From: Isoetes taiwanensis
Lineage: Eukaryota > Streptophyta > Lycopodiopsida > Isoetales > Isoetaceae
DNA: 64,000 nt
NCBI GenBank assembly: GCA_021234155.1
Contig: JAJEKV010000048.1
Coordinates: 1,145,873-1,209,872 of the forward strand
Reading direction: 5' to 3'
A program made the translations under genes and the position numbers. Below, piece by piece: positions 35,919 to 46,440 of the stretch (the stretch's first letter is position 1; every line of letters begins with the position of its first letter). The notes under the pieces are model-generated. The model was not told where the DNA came from, ran no database searches, and worked only from the letters and a program-made list of their open reading frames with translations.

Positions 35919-37651
35919 ATGCTAGAGATATATAATAAACTTCTTCGTGATCTATTGGCAATAGATGGCGGCAATAAAAAATATCCTTTATGGCAGTTTG
36001 TGTTGTTAAGAGAAGATAGCTGGTAGTTCTATATTTTGAAATTGTTACCTTGACTTTCACAAGCTTGAGATCCGCAACAGCTCTCAGCAGAATGGAATAA
36101 ATGTCCCGGATGCCACAATGCTGCCCGTAACATCAACTAGTGATGTCTTAGAATTGATGGATATGGGACACAAGAATCGTTCAGTTTCTTCAACAGCTCT
36201 CAATGAGCACAGTAGCAGATCACATAGGTGTCTTGCCATTCAACCTGCTACTGTGTGCTTTATATTATTATGTTATGGATCTTACTGACTTTGTGTTCGT
36301 TCTTTCAGTGTGCTGACAGTTCATGTTCAAGGGGTAGACCTCGTATCAGGTGCAATATTACGTGGCTGTTTACACCTGGTTGACCTTGCCGGTAGTGAAA
36401 GGGTGGACAAGTCTGAAGTTACTGGAAACAGGCTTAAGGAGGCTCAGTTTATTAATAAATCTCTTTCAGCTCTTGGAGATGTCATTTCTGCCCTCAGCCA
36501 GAAAAGTGCACATGTTCCTTACCGCAATAGCAAACTTACCCAATTGCTTCAGGATGCACTAGGTAGGCCATACACCTAACATAATCAGAACATATTTCTG
36601 AAGATGTACTGACTTCCCCTTATGCAGGTGGGCAAGCAAAAGCACTTATGTTTGTCCATATAAGCCCGGACATTGACTCTTATAGTGAAACTTTAAGCAC
36701 GCTAAAGTTTGCTGAGAGAGTGGCTTCAGTGGAGCTTGGAGCTGCCCGTTCTAACAGGGAAACTCGAGAATTACGAGAGCTTAAAGAGCAGGTGACACTA
36801 CTGGTTCTGTCTTGCATTCCCATTGTCTCTATTTCTTGTTTGTTAGAAATATGTTCTTCAAATGGCATATTGATCACTGCAAGAAGGGCATGTTGTTCAT
36901 GTCATTTGGCAAGCATTAGATTTTTGTCTCTTTCTGATCATTTATGACATTGTAAAATTAGGCAAAATGCAGTGCTCTAATCTTATATTTCTTATAATGT
37001 TTATGCATGAAGGCATCAGGGCATCAGTAGTGACAAGACATTTGTGTTATTGGATATTGTTCAGGTATCTGCATTGAAGGAAGCTCTAAGCAAGAAAGAG
37101 AGTGAAATAGAAAGATTCCAAAGTATAAGATACTCACAGAATGGTACTGTCGACATCTTTAACATGGAAAAAATAAGAAGATCCATGCGGCAACAAGTGA
37201 TTGACAATCAAGAACAAGAAATGAGAAAGCTTGATGATGAGGTAATGTCCTACCATCTCTGAACATTGACATCCCATATTGTTTGGTAAGAAATCCTTAA
37301 TAAGAGTAAATGTTGTTATCAGGTGATTGAGTACATACACATTCTATTGGAGGAATGGTTGATGCTTTTGAAGCCCAAACACCAGTATCAGAAGGGAAAA
37401 GATTGATTCCAAAAGAAAGCTTAGACAGAAATAGCAGTTCCAGATCAAAAAATGGATCTTCAAGTTCTAGGAGGATGTCCTTAGGCTTTGAGATTCCATC
37501 GACAAAAACTCATCACTTGATGCATCAAAAACAAAGTCTTAGTCCAGTGAATGGTTCTCCATCTATTGCAAACGATTCTGGGTCAACCACTTCCGGAGTG
37601 GCTTCTTCGATGGGTCCCTATTTGAGCTCCAATTTACCCCCCTGCATCTAA
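35919..37651 (+). pseudogene. Kinesin-14 motor fragment without its P-loop half
   Basis: Exon-like blocks: 35919-about 35977 (MLEIYNKLLRDLLAIDG), 36064-36227, 36309-36562, 36628-36791 and 37065-37241. The last four join in phase with GT-AG borders. They cover the second half of a plant kinesin-14 motor: ALNEHSSRSHS (switch I, normally NERSSRSHS), [11 protein letters not shown] (switch II), [47 protein letters not shown], then a neck-like coiled coil. No GQTGSGKT P-loop exon lies upstream before 35919. After 37241 the frame continuing from the coil stops within 30 codons, while a Ser-rich tail-like ORF (37355-37651) is in another frame. Retained introns rule out a processed copy; this is a truncated segmental duplicate. 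Intact relatives are minus-end-directed microtubule motors. Confidence 0.85.
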
Positions 37652-37931
37652 AGACCTCCGCCCCCTTCCATGTTTCCTGTTTGCCTCCCAGCAGAACAAT
37701 CCCTCTGGAACCCATCAATTTCACAAAGCAGTTGAATGTGCTCTATTGCTTGGATTCACAAAGCAACTTTAGGGTTGTTTTAGGCAATTGCGGTTCTCTA
37801 TTGGAAGTAGAAGTAGCATTTGGCAAGGTATATCTGTGAAAGAGCTATTATCGTGAATGATAAAAGCGTTTAGCATGAGTAATGAAATCAACAAGAATGT
37901 AAAATGTTTTGAGGATAAGCGGAAATTAAAG

Positions 37932-38250
37932 TTGAAACCTGATTCTGTGGCATTCACATGCCTAGGCTGACTTGGTAGAAAAGGGCCAGCAGGATTTTAA
38001 TCCAATGAAAGAATATGGTGTTGTGTTAACAGAGAATCATTATATCTGCATGGTGGATATGCTTGCACGATCAGGAATGTTGCATGAAAAAGAGAGAAAT
38101 TGTTTAAAACTGCATGGTCATCATGTTGAACAGGGAGGGGTATGGAGGGGTCCTTCGGCATCCTCCAGAACATGGGCTGCTTATGAATGCGGGAGTTGGA
38201 CAGGTGCAGAGCTTGTGAAAAAGGCTGCAGCAAGAAGGTGGTCCTTATGA
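37932..38250 (+). pseudogene. PPR protein fragment 1 (PLS-type C-terminal repeats)
   Basis: KPDSVAFTCL in one frame, then LVEKGQQDF, MKEYGVVLTENHYICMVDML and ARSGMLHE in the next, match the consecutive repeats of plant PLS-class PPR proteins (typically VTFxxxLxACSHAGLVxEG, HYxCMVDLLGRAGxLxEAE). GGVWRG is the equivalent of the usual VWGALLGACR segment. A frame change at about 37965 and loss of everything upstream mark it as a relic. Intact members bind organellar RNA for editing or processing. Confidence 0.8.
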
Positions 38251-39274
38251 AAGCTGCACTGCAAACCATCATTCTCTAAGTACTCCAGATAATTTAGGTA
38301 CTTCACATGACTTCTAGAATGATATTTCTGTTGGTTTATTGTAAATGTATCATCTTATAGTAGCCTTTTCATATAAAGTATTATAGTATGCGAGTGAGAA
38401 AGCAGATTGATATTACATGATAAATATGAGTTTCAGAAAACGTCAAGTCATACCAAAGAATATTGTAATAGCAGTGCTTTTTAGTAAATGCTGGTGTTTA
38501 GGAGGCTGACAAAATTATGCACCACCTCTAGATTGCATAGTCAGTTATAGATTGCATGAAATATTGTAACAACAGTGCTTTAGGAGGCTGAAAAAATTAT
38601 GCACCAGCTCTAGATTGCAAAGCAAGGTATAGATGGCGTAAAATGTTGTAATTTTTGTGATCTTATATAATTATTTCATTTCTGCTGGGTTGTAGCATGC
38701 TAGAGTGAACAAAGAGAGAAGCATCGACTAATGTGATGAGACTGTACACTTCTGTTACTATATATAGTCAGATAACGCAGTCGCATGGTATGATGTATAT
38801 GTCAAGATAAGACATTAAAAGCTATATTGTCCATAAGTTAAAACAGCCTCCAGAAAACTATGTCTACATATAGCATCATATAGGCTCATAGCATAGGCCT
38901 GTGGCATTTAATCTCTTAGCTTATTGTAGGTTATCCACTTTGAAGAATTGAATGGAAAATGTATCGCATCACATGCTCCATAATTTTTTTGGCTTTAGCC
39001 TACGGTCCAGAGCTCTTCTCACAGCTCAAAAGAGGCCGTCGAAAAACTTGAATTTTGGTCTAGCTTTTGCTGGAAGGGCAGGTCTTTGCATGTGCTCAGG
39101 TATTTTTCTTCATATGTTCTATTATAGTCAATGATGCGATTTGTGTTTCAGATATTTTGATCAAAATGCGCTCTGTTTCAAGATAATGTGGCAAAGAAAA
39201 ATCCCATTCCATGTCGTCGTTGCATATGACCTCTATTCCCTGTGCCACATTCAATGCATTCTTAACTTGAAAGA
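38251..39274. other. Intergenic DNA with a tandem duplication of about 100 bp
   Basis: 38460-38559 and 38560-38655 are related head-to-tail copies (AATATTGTAAYARCAGTGCT, TTAGGAGGCTG, TAGATTGCA). No gene recognised. Confidence 0.6.
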
Positions 39275-39280
39275 GATTCA

Positions 39281-39325
<45 letters not shown>
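39275..39325 (-). pseudogene. Mitochondrial 18S rRNA 3'-end fragment (NUMT)
   Basis: On the minus strand the segment reads GGAGAAGTCGTAACAAGG, then TAGCCGTAGGGGAACCTG and CGGCTGGATTGAATC. This is the very end of a plant mitochondrial small-subunit rRNA: the nuclear 18S has TTTCCGTAGGTGAACC instead, and the plastid 16S ends CGGCTGGATCACCTCC. Only about 51 bp are present and flanking DNA is unrelated. It is a short insertion of organellar sequence and not a functional gene. Confidence 0.85.
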
Positions 39326-40335
39326 AATAACAAAAAGCTCAATGATCTTGTAGGGCATGCATTCGTCAACCTGGTATCGTTCCATTCAACTTGATACATA
39401 ATGTTTGCTTTTATCTTCTGTATTCTTGATTGAGAAACTCCAACTTCGGAGGTGTTGCAAAGACATTCTTGATGTTACAGATGGCACAAGACATTATATT
39501 AGCAAGAACAATTGCAGCTGGAGCATAACTGGCACACCTTATGCAAACTTAACTCATGTCCACATGTAGCAGAGAAAGAACCACCTGAAAATCTCATGCC
39601 ATTGGCCAACGCACAATGTAAGTTATGAACGCACGGAGATTATGATGTATTAAGTTGCTTTAGCTTATTTTAACCAACAAACACATCTGAATTCATCTTC
39701 ACTTTCACTTCTTAATGTTTTATTCCAGCATTGTAGCTCTGCAATACCATGATTGTTAAGCAGCCCATTTGATGCTACAACCATGGTTTGCTTCTCGTTC
39801 TAGTCTAGCACATAAAATACAGTTGCCAAAGAATATGGGCTCTTAGATTTGCATTGTGCTTCTTGATTCTACAATGCTATTTCTATGGAGCAACATCCAG
39901 GTAAGTCATCATTGGGCTAAAATTTGCAGTTAGAGAGTTGTTGTTTTATTATATTTATGCTAATATGGTAATCAGTCAAAGGTGCCGGGCTATGTAGCAA
40001 GCATTGACCTAGCATCATATCATTAAGAAGATATGACAGTAAGAAGATGCATATGAATGGATGTATACTTCTTAAACAAGCATAGATGCAGTCCCATCTG
40101 CACAGCCTCTTGGTACCCTGTAGTATATGTAACTGGCTCCTGCTTCATTCAAGTTAGGGATCTTCGCCATCTTCCTTTTGAGCTTTGTGGATATGGAATC
40201 TTTAGACTAGAAGCCAATGTTTGGAACATCATTGCAATACACACAGACGATAACCAGCTACTTCTCGTTGTCTTTAATTATATGCCTAGCGTCGCTCAGA
40301 AAATCCTTATTGTATGCAGTCTGGTAATACTCTAG
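39326..40335. other. Intergenic DNA
   Basis: AT-rich, with only short ORFs that resemble nothing known. Confidence 0.4.
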
Positions 40336-40586
40336 AAGCATATAACATCTTTATGGAGCCGGCTAAGCAAGATGTTGTGATTTGAGTTATAGTGGTTGCT
40401 GGGATTGCAATCATTTTTTTGAGTGCTATGAAGGGAATTTGTGCAGTTGAATATTTTAAGAACATGAAGCAAGAGGGCATAAAACAAGATGCAGTGACCT
40501 TGGGTCTGCCCTTACACAAGGCAGCACAAGGCAGGTTTATGAAAGGCAAATTGGAATCTAATGCCGTCTACCAGCAGAATCTTTGA
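40336..40586 (+). pseudogene. PPR protein fragment 2
   Basis: The translation EAYNIFMEPAKQDVVI, a stop, then VIVVAGIA and AVEYFKNMKQEGIKQDAVTL follows the PLS-type PPR pattern (AxxxFDEMPxRDVVSWNAMIxGYA, then EALxxFxxMxxEGIKPDxVT). An in-frame stop replaces the conserved SW after DVV. It lies 2.1 kb downstream of fragment 1 in the same orientation. The more N-terminal-like repeats are downstream, so the two are not simply pieces of one collinear gene. Confidence 0.7.
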
Positions 40587-42080
40587 GAATTTTCATGCCT
40601 GAATATTCTCCTTAAATGTACTGTTTCAGTAGGATGTATTAAACTGATGCAATTTCGACCTCACCTGTTTTATTCCTTTCAAATCTATGCTTGATTTTCG
40701 AGAAATTTTATATGTCCACTAGGTTTCTAAGTTCGTGTTTTGACAGCTAACATGCAACACCAAACTTGTCTCAACACACTCACACAACTAGTTATGCACA
40801 TTATAACGCAACACTTTCACACAACACAATGTAATTATTCGACAACTTTTTTAAACAACAGGGAGCTAAAAGGTGACATCACCCTCACACAACACAATAT
40901 AATTATCTGACAACTTTTTCAAAACACCCCTTACCCTCTTCTCCCCTTTTTGCTCAACCCAACCAATGGAAAAAGCTCTAGAAATAGTGGCTTTGATGAC
41001 TGCTTCATGATCATACATCCCTCCACTAGAAATTGGAAGTAAATATTGTCTTGCTTTCTAATTCATCTTGTGTAATTCTAAATTGGCCAGTCTTGTGCCC
41101 CCTCTGCACCAACCGCAATCCCAACCTCGTGGTGCATTAAAATAAGCCCCCAGCGGCCCCCGGCCCTCCCAAGACTTGCCCCATTGACAAATAATCTATA
41201 TACCCAGGCAACTAGCAATCAACTCCCAGAAAAACAAAGATTAAAAATAACTTACAGGATCAACTAGCTTACCAAAAATATTGTAGAAGCATTGCCCGAA
41301 CTTGCAGTGTAGAACTAGCGTAATTTCGAAAGCGCTGCCCGAACTTGCACCATAGGAATTGGCATAACTTTAACATAAAAAACCTCGCTATTCACCTGCC
41401 CCCCTTTGCATCTGGCCCATTCCTACTCTCCCTTCATATCTTATGTAAAAGTTGACTAAGCAAATCCTCAAAGTCCATGTATAAAAATTATTAGCATAGC
41501 TTCTAAATTGGGTAAAAGTTGACTAAGAAAATCCTCAAAGTCCATGTATAAAAATTATCCCTCTACACCAACCCCAACTCCAACCCTAGTGGCACATCAA
41601 AATAAGTCCCCCTTTGCGCCCGCCCCATCGACAACTAATTTATATAGCTACGCAACTATCAATCAACTCCAAGAAAGAGAAAGATTAAAAATAACAATTT
41701 TTTAAAAACAACTAGTTTGCCAAAAACACCATAGAAGCGTTGCCCGAACTTGCACTGTAGAACTAGCGTAATTCTGGAGGCAATTTCAAATTTAGAAAAC
41801 AAAAATAGCAATAAAAAATCGAATTCCTTGAACCTTGGAGAACCGGGCTACAGTGCGTGCATGTGTTGAGTCCCGATAAAGAAAACTAAAACACCAACAA
41901 AATCATCATTCTTGCTTCTCGTCTTTCGATATGTTCAAGGTTTGAATGGAACCAATGGATTGTGTTTCTTTTGCCTATTTGCAACATTCAATTTGTGAGT
42001 TATTAGCGTATTTGAATGCCTTGCCTTATGAATTATGAATTGGGCATGGAAATAGCATTCCACTGATATGTTTGAGTCCA
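40587..42080. other. Intergenic DNA with a duplication of about 220 bp
   Basis: 41098-41330 and 41570-41777 share CCTCTRCACCAACC, TCAATCAACTCC, AGATTAAAAATAAC and TGCCCGAACTTGCA. GTAAAAGTTGACTAAG with TCCTCAAAGTCCATGTATAA is repeated between them. A 26-bp phrase with CACACAACACAATRTAATTA recurs at about 40820 and 40890. No gene. Confidence 0.65.
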
Positions 42081-42170
42081 GTTTTTTGGGTTGTCCCTAA
42101 GGGGAAAACCCTCATCCATGTGGGTTTGTGGCATATTCCAAGTATATGTCAGTATATGCTCGAAAACATG
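42081..42170 (+). repeat. Second copy of the GGGTTGYCCC dispersed repeat
   Basis: Matches 35671-35762 across GTTTTTTGGGTTGTCCCTA and GTGGGTTTGTGGCATATTCC. Confidence 0.6.
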
Positions 42171-42754
42171 ACTTTGAAGTGTGATTTAAGCCATTTCACT
42201 CTCGGGTCACGGAGGGCAACCCTTCGTGCGCAGCACCTTGTTCTTTTCTTAATTTCCCACTTCAGTAATATGTACCTTTGTGTGCTATGCCATGTATTTT
42301 TCATATGTTTCAACCTTTATATCAACTTAAGGGTTAATACATCAATGTGTCAATCACCTCAACATGCGTTATTGGCCTGCAACAAGCCCTTCTATTTAGG
42401 AGTATACTTATTATTTTTAATCTATTATAATAATAAAAAAAAACCCTGCCTCCTACTGTAGGCCAGGGGGGCCAGTTTCTTATTTAATACTCTTAGCTTT
42501 AGAGAGTGGCTATGGTGCCAACAAGGAGAGTAGAGCCTTGCTTCACCGCCAAGGCCCTACCCTACCTATACTTTCCTATTAGCTAATTACATTAAGCTTT
42601 TCAAAACTCTGATCATGTCTGTTATTGAATATAGGATACCATGAAACTCCTCCTTTTCTAAGATGTTCAGAACCATACCTGATATTTTGGCCTTTGTGAA
42701 AACCATTTTTGTTGAAAGCTTCAATTTAAGCCCATAAATATCCTTGGCGGCATT
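42171..42754. other. Intergenic DNA below the Penelope-like fragment
   Basis: No feature recognised. The minus strand below 42755 may contain further decayed parts of the reverse-transcriptase element, but no motif was found. Confidence 0.35.
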
Positions 42755-43189
42755 TCATGCTTCAGAATTGGCATACATACATGGCATAATTTGGGATATG
42801 ATAACTCTAGACGCCTGCCCAAATGGTCTGCAGCTATCTGCTCTAATGAATCTGTTAACAACAAACGGTAATTTGCTCCTTTTGTCGTATCTTGTGATGC
42901 TGAATATTCCCTTATTGTGATCATTAACCTGTATGGTAATATTTAGAAAATTACATTTCGTACCTATTGCCGAACCATCATTATCTCCATACGCATACTC
43001 GGTTTCATCTTTTATTCCCAGATATTTCAAGCTGTATATTGCATGCTCAGCTCCATCAGTTAAGAATTCCATGACTCTTCCACCATTGATGATGTTCAGG
43101 TCATCAATGTAACGTGCAGCATGCTGGAATCTGTATACATCAGACATTCTACCATGATATGCCAATTTCAGTATAAATCTGAGTTCAAA
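42755..43189 (-). pseudogene. Penelope-like reverse transcriptase fragment
   Basis: A 144-codon minus-strand open frame carries FELRFILKLAYHG, then the RT catalytic box ARYIDDLNIING, then NFLNITIQV, ITRYDKRSKLPFVVNRF and ASRVIISQIM. The order F..RYIDDL..N..F, then YLDL.I.I, then YDKRDDFNFPIVNFP, then YGVYISQLIR is known from Penelope-like elements and related RTs of animals, protists and some plants; it is unlike LINE, copia or gypsy RTs. The two catalytic Asp are kept, but the fingers region upstream and any GIY-YIG endonuclease are missing. A stop precedes Phe at 43189. It is a fragment and cannot be active. Confidence 0.7.
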
Positions 43190-43226
43190 TCATGCCAAAT
43201 AAAGGTTACACCATGCTGGGCTGCAT

Positions 43227-43750
43227 GGTATTCTCGAATGGGCGAGCATGCATCTCTCCCATGCATGCATGCATTGCATGCATTTCTGGGGCTCTGGTTC
43301 ATTTGGAGATCGCTATTTCTTGCATGTTCTTCATCGACTTCTCATCGGCATTTTCTCCTCTCTCAGCAGTTCCCTTGACTCTTTTTCTTTGATACCAGGC
43401 AGGGGAAGGGTTCTCCCCGCTTAGTTTGACAGTTTGGCGTCCTTTTCCATGTTGTGACATGTTCTTGCCCAATCTTGGCCCTTTTTTGGCTATCCTTCAA
43501 CCTTGAACCTTCAACCTCGATCCCGTTTTGATAAGGAAGTTCTCTTTTTGTCGGGAGCTTTTGTCTGTTTTCGTGCAAGCCCTTATTCGAGAATGTCATC
43601 GATCCGAGCCATCGGATCGGTATTCTCGAATGGGTGAGCATGCATCTCTCCCATGCATGCATGCATTGCATGCATTTTCTGGGGTTTTGATTCATTTGGG
43701 GATCGCTATTTCTTGCAGGTGGCGTTTTCCCCTCTCTCAGCAGTTCCCCC
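43227..43750 (+). repeat. Direct repeat of about 150 bp with CATGCATGCATGCATTGCAT core
   Basis: 43227-43375 and 43619-43750 share GGTATTCTCGAATGGGYGAG, the self-complementary core CATGCATGCATGCATTGCAT, TCGCTATTTCTTGCA and CTCTCAGCAGTTCCC. A further duplicated phrase (ACCAGCCCCTCGCTTTTT) follows at about 43818 and 43878. AGCCCTTATTCGAGAAT recurs at 43579 and 44300. Confidence 0.88.
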
Positions 43751-46194
43751 CACCCATCCTCCCTTAATGTGTATATTATATTGTAAATGTTGTTTTTTTG
43801 TTGTGTGGCATGCGTAACCAGCCCCTCGCTTTTTTGAGGTGCAAATATGTTTTTTATTGTGTGGCACGCGTGCATGACCAGCCCCTCGCTTTTTCGCGGG
43901 TTTTTCTCTATTGAATTTTTTTATTGGTGATGTGCATGTCTATGGGTGATGCGCAACTTCGGTATTCTCTGTGGAGCGTGGGGTTTTTTTATGGGAACAT
44001 TTAGCAGTCTTGCGTTGTCCAAGCCTCTTGCCGAGATTTTATTGCTAGGGATTTTCCTCGGAAATCCAAAAGGGCGGGGTTTTTTTAATCCGGGCGATAA
44101 GTTCTCGGCAGGTACACTAGCCAAACATCTATAGCACACAATTTTATTTGGGGTCCAGGTGTCATGACTGGATATTCCCTATGCTTTTCATTTTTTGGAT
44201 ACCCTGCGATGTGCAGCTACCCACTCTATACCATTGTAGAAAAACTGGTGAGATGAATGAAAAACCTAGCTAGGGAGCTTTTGTTTGTTTTCATGCGAGC
44301 CCTTATTCGAGAATAAGAACTTATTTCTAATAACTTATTTCTACTTATCGACCTTCATCTTGTTGAAGATTTTCGCCACCATGTTTGCTGACCACAATTC
44401 GTTGAACATTGCATGATTCAAAATTTCACCATTAGACATGCATAAGGGCTAGACAGAGCAATCTCACTAGCAACAGAGACCACACAACATTCTTTAGAAT
44501 TCTAGCGCATTTTCTTCACTAATAAATTCGTCCATATAACATAAGGATTCACTTTGACAAGAAAACTCGCATCCTTAGATCTTTTTAGATCTTCAACAAC
44601 CTACAATAATAAGCTCCAAAAATATCTCTACCAAATGTCTCACACAACCACCAAAACATTTTGGCATATCGATACTCCAAAAATTTCACCAAAATGTCTC
44701 ACGCAACCACCAAAACATTTCTGCATATTGACATATCCTACATTATACTAAGTATTCCCACTCAACAAAGCATATTCTATACGAGGTGTATCTTAGACTA
44801 CCTCAATCGTCGAATCCGTTTATGTTATGGCCCAGATCGTAAGTTGGGGCCTCTTGGCACCTCTCGTTTCGATGATGGTCATTTCTGACTAGGAGTGTCT
44901 ATGATTTTAAAATATGATACGCGTTCACCTAAAGTTTTAGAAGATGAAATATGGAGACAATATCTATACGAGTTCAGCTAAGATTTAAGAATACAAGAAA
45001 TTTATCACGGCAGTCAAGGCCGCCGCGAACATTTCTCTTCATCCTCTGTCTATATGTCTTTGCAAAAAACATTTATTAGAAATGCGAATTCCATGGTTTT
45101 GAGTGCTATTGTGATGAATACTCAAGTGTGTGAACTTAAATTCTATGGTTTATGGACTCAATTATATCGAATTCTTTGGATATTTGTTTTCCAATTCACC
45201 TAGTTATAGAAATATAAGAGGGTATTAAAATAGAGGTAAAAATTAGGTGTGTGTGCATAAGGAAAAACATTCATTCAATCCACATTCTTTCTTGATATTT
45301 CTTGACAATTTTAAACATTTACAATACAAATCTTGCAAAACTGGAAGAGTAAATGGATGACATAATCCAAATGCAGAGACAAAATTTCTTTCTAATCATC
45401 AGATTACTCAAGACTAAGCCCATTTTATTTGCTTTCATGTTTATAGTTTTTATGGAAAATTGTCAAGACTAAGCCCATTTTATTTGCTTTTATGTTTATA
45501 GTTTCATGGAAAACTGTAGTTTGGCCTTGCTTCTTCCTTTCCCCATTGTATATTCCTTTGCGTGCAGTTAGGTGAAACTTCCCTCCTACTTCAATACTAT
45601 GAACATTTCACAGATTGATGGACACCAGGCAGATACATAACTAGATCTATATACACATAATGTCTTACTGGATTTCAAACTGGAATGTACACCTAAACCC
45701 ATGCAAAATCAAAAGATCATCCGTGCGAGCTTGTTTAAATCACCTATAATATTGGCAGAAGTCAATTGAGAGTCCATGAACAAAATGATTAGAAACATCA
45801 CCAACCACCTTAAAAAAAACCCTGTAGATTTCAAACCTCAATACTTAGAATTGTACCAAGCAATTGAATGAGTAAACACAAGAAAACGTGACGAATGTGT
45901 ACCTAATCATGACATAACCGTGTTTTACGCTCCATTCTTATTTATGTTCCCTTCCAACTTGAGTGAAATAAACTCCTGCATGAAAGGGAAGAAACAAAAC
46001 AACGCAGATAGATCTCATCCAAAACATTTGGAGGCTTGCTTGTTAAATGTTGGAATTAGGGTTGTTTCACACTGGGCGTTCACACTGTATTCCGTCAGGT
46101 TAAATTTTAATGAAGGACTTAACGACCTATAATTTTTCTTTTCAAATTTAAGGGTAGGGGGACCCCATCTCTTAAACTCCATTTGCAATTTAAT
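43751..46194. other. Intergenic DNA with two tandem duplications
   Basis: 44633-44691 / 44692-44740 share AAATGTCTCACRCAACCACC and AAAACATTT. 45410-45464 / 45465-45518 share AGACTAAGCCCATTTTATTT and GTTTATAGTTT. No gene recognised. Confidence 0.6.
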
Positions 46195-46440
46195 TTTTAA
46201 CTTAACGGCGTGACAATCAGTGTGAAGCAATATTTAATGGTTTTCGTTATGTTAACTCTTAACATAACGGCGTGATAATTAGTGTGAAGTAATATTTAAT
46301 AGTTTCCGTTATATTAATTTTTATCCTAACGGCGTGACAGTCAGTGTGGAGCAAGATTTAACGGTTTATGTTATATTAAATTTTAATCCAACGGTGAGTG
46401 TGAAGTAAAATCTTTATGTTATGTTACCTAACATAAAGGA
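46195..46440 (+). repeat. 62-bp minisatellite, four degenerate copies
   Basis: Units begin TAACGGCGTGACAATCAGTG at about 46202, 46265, 46326 and, shortened, 46388. Each is followed by TGAAGYAAKATTTAAYRGTT and a TTATGTTA/TTATATTA stretch. The spacing of about 62 bp is regular. Confidence 0.88.
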
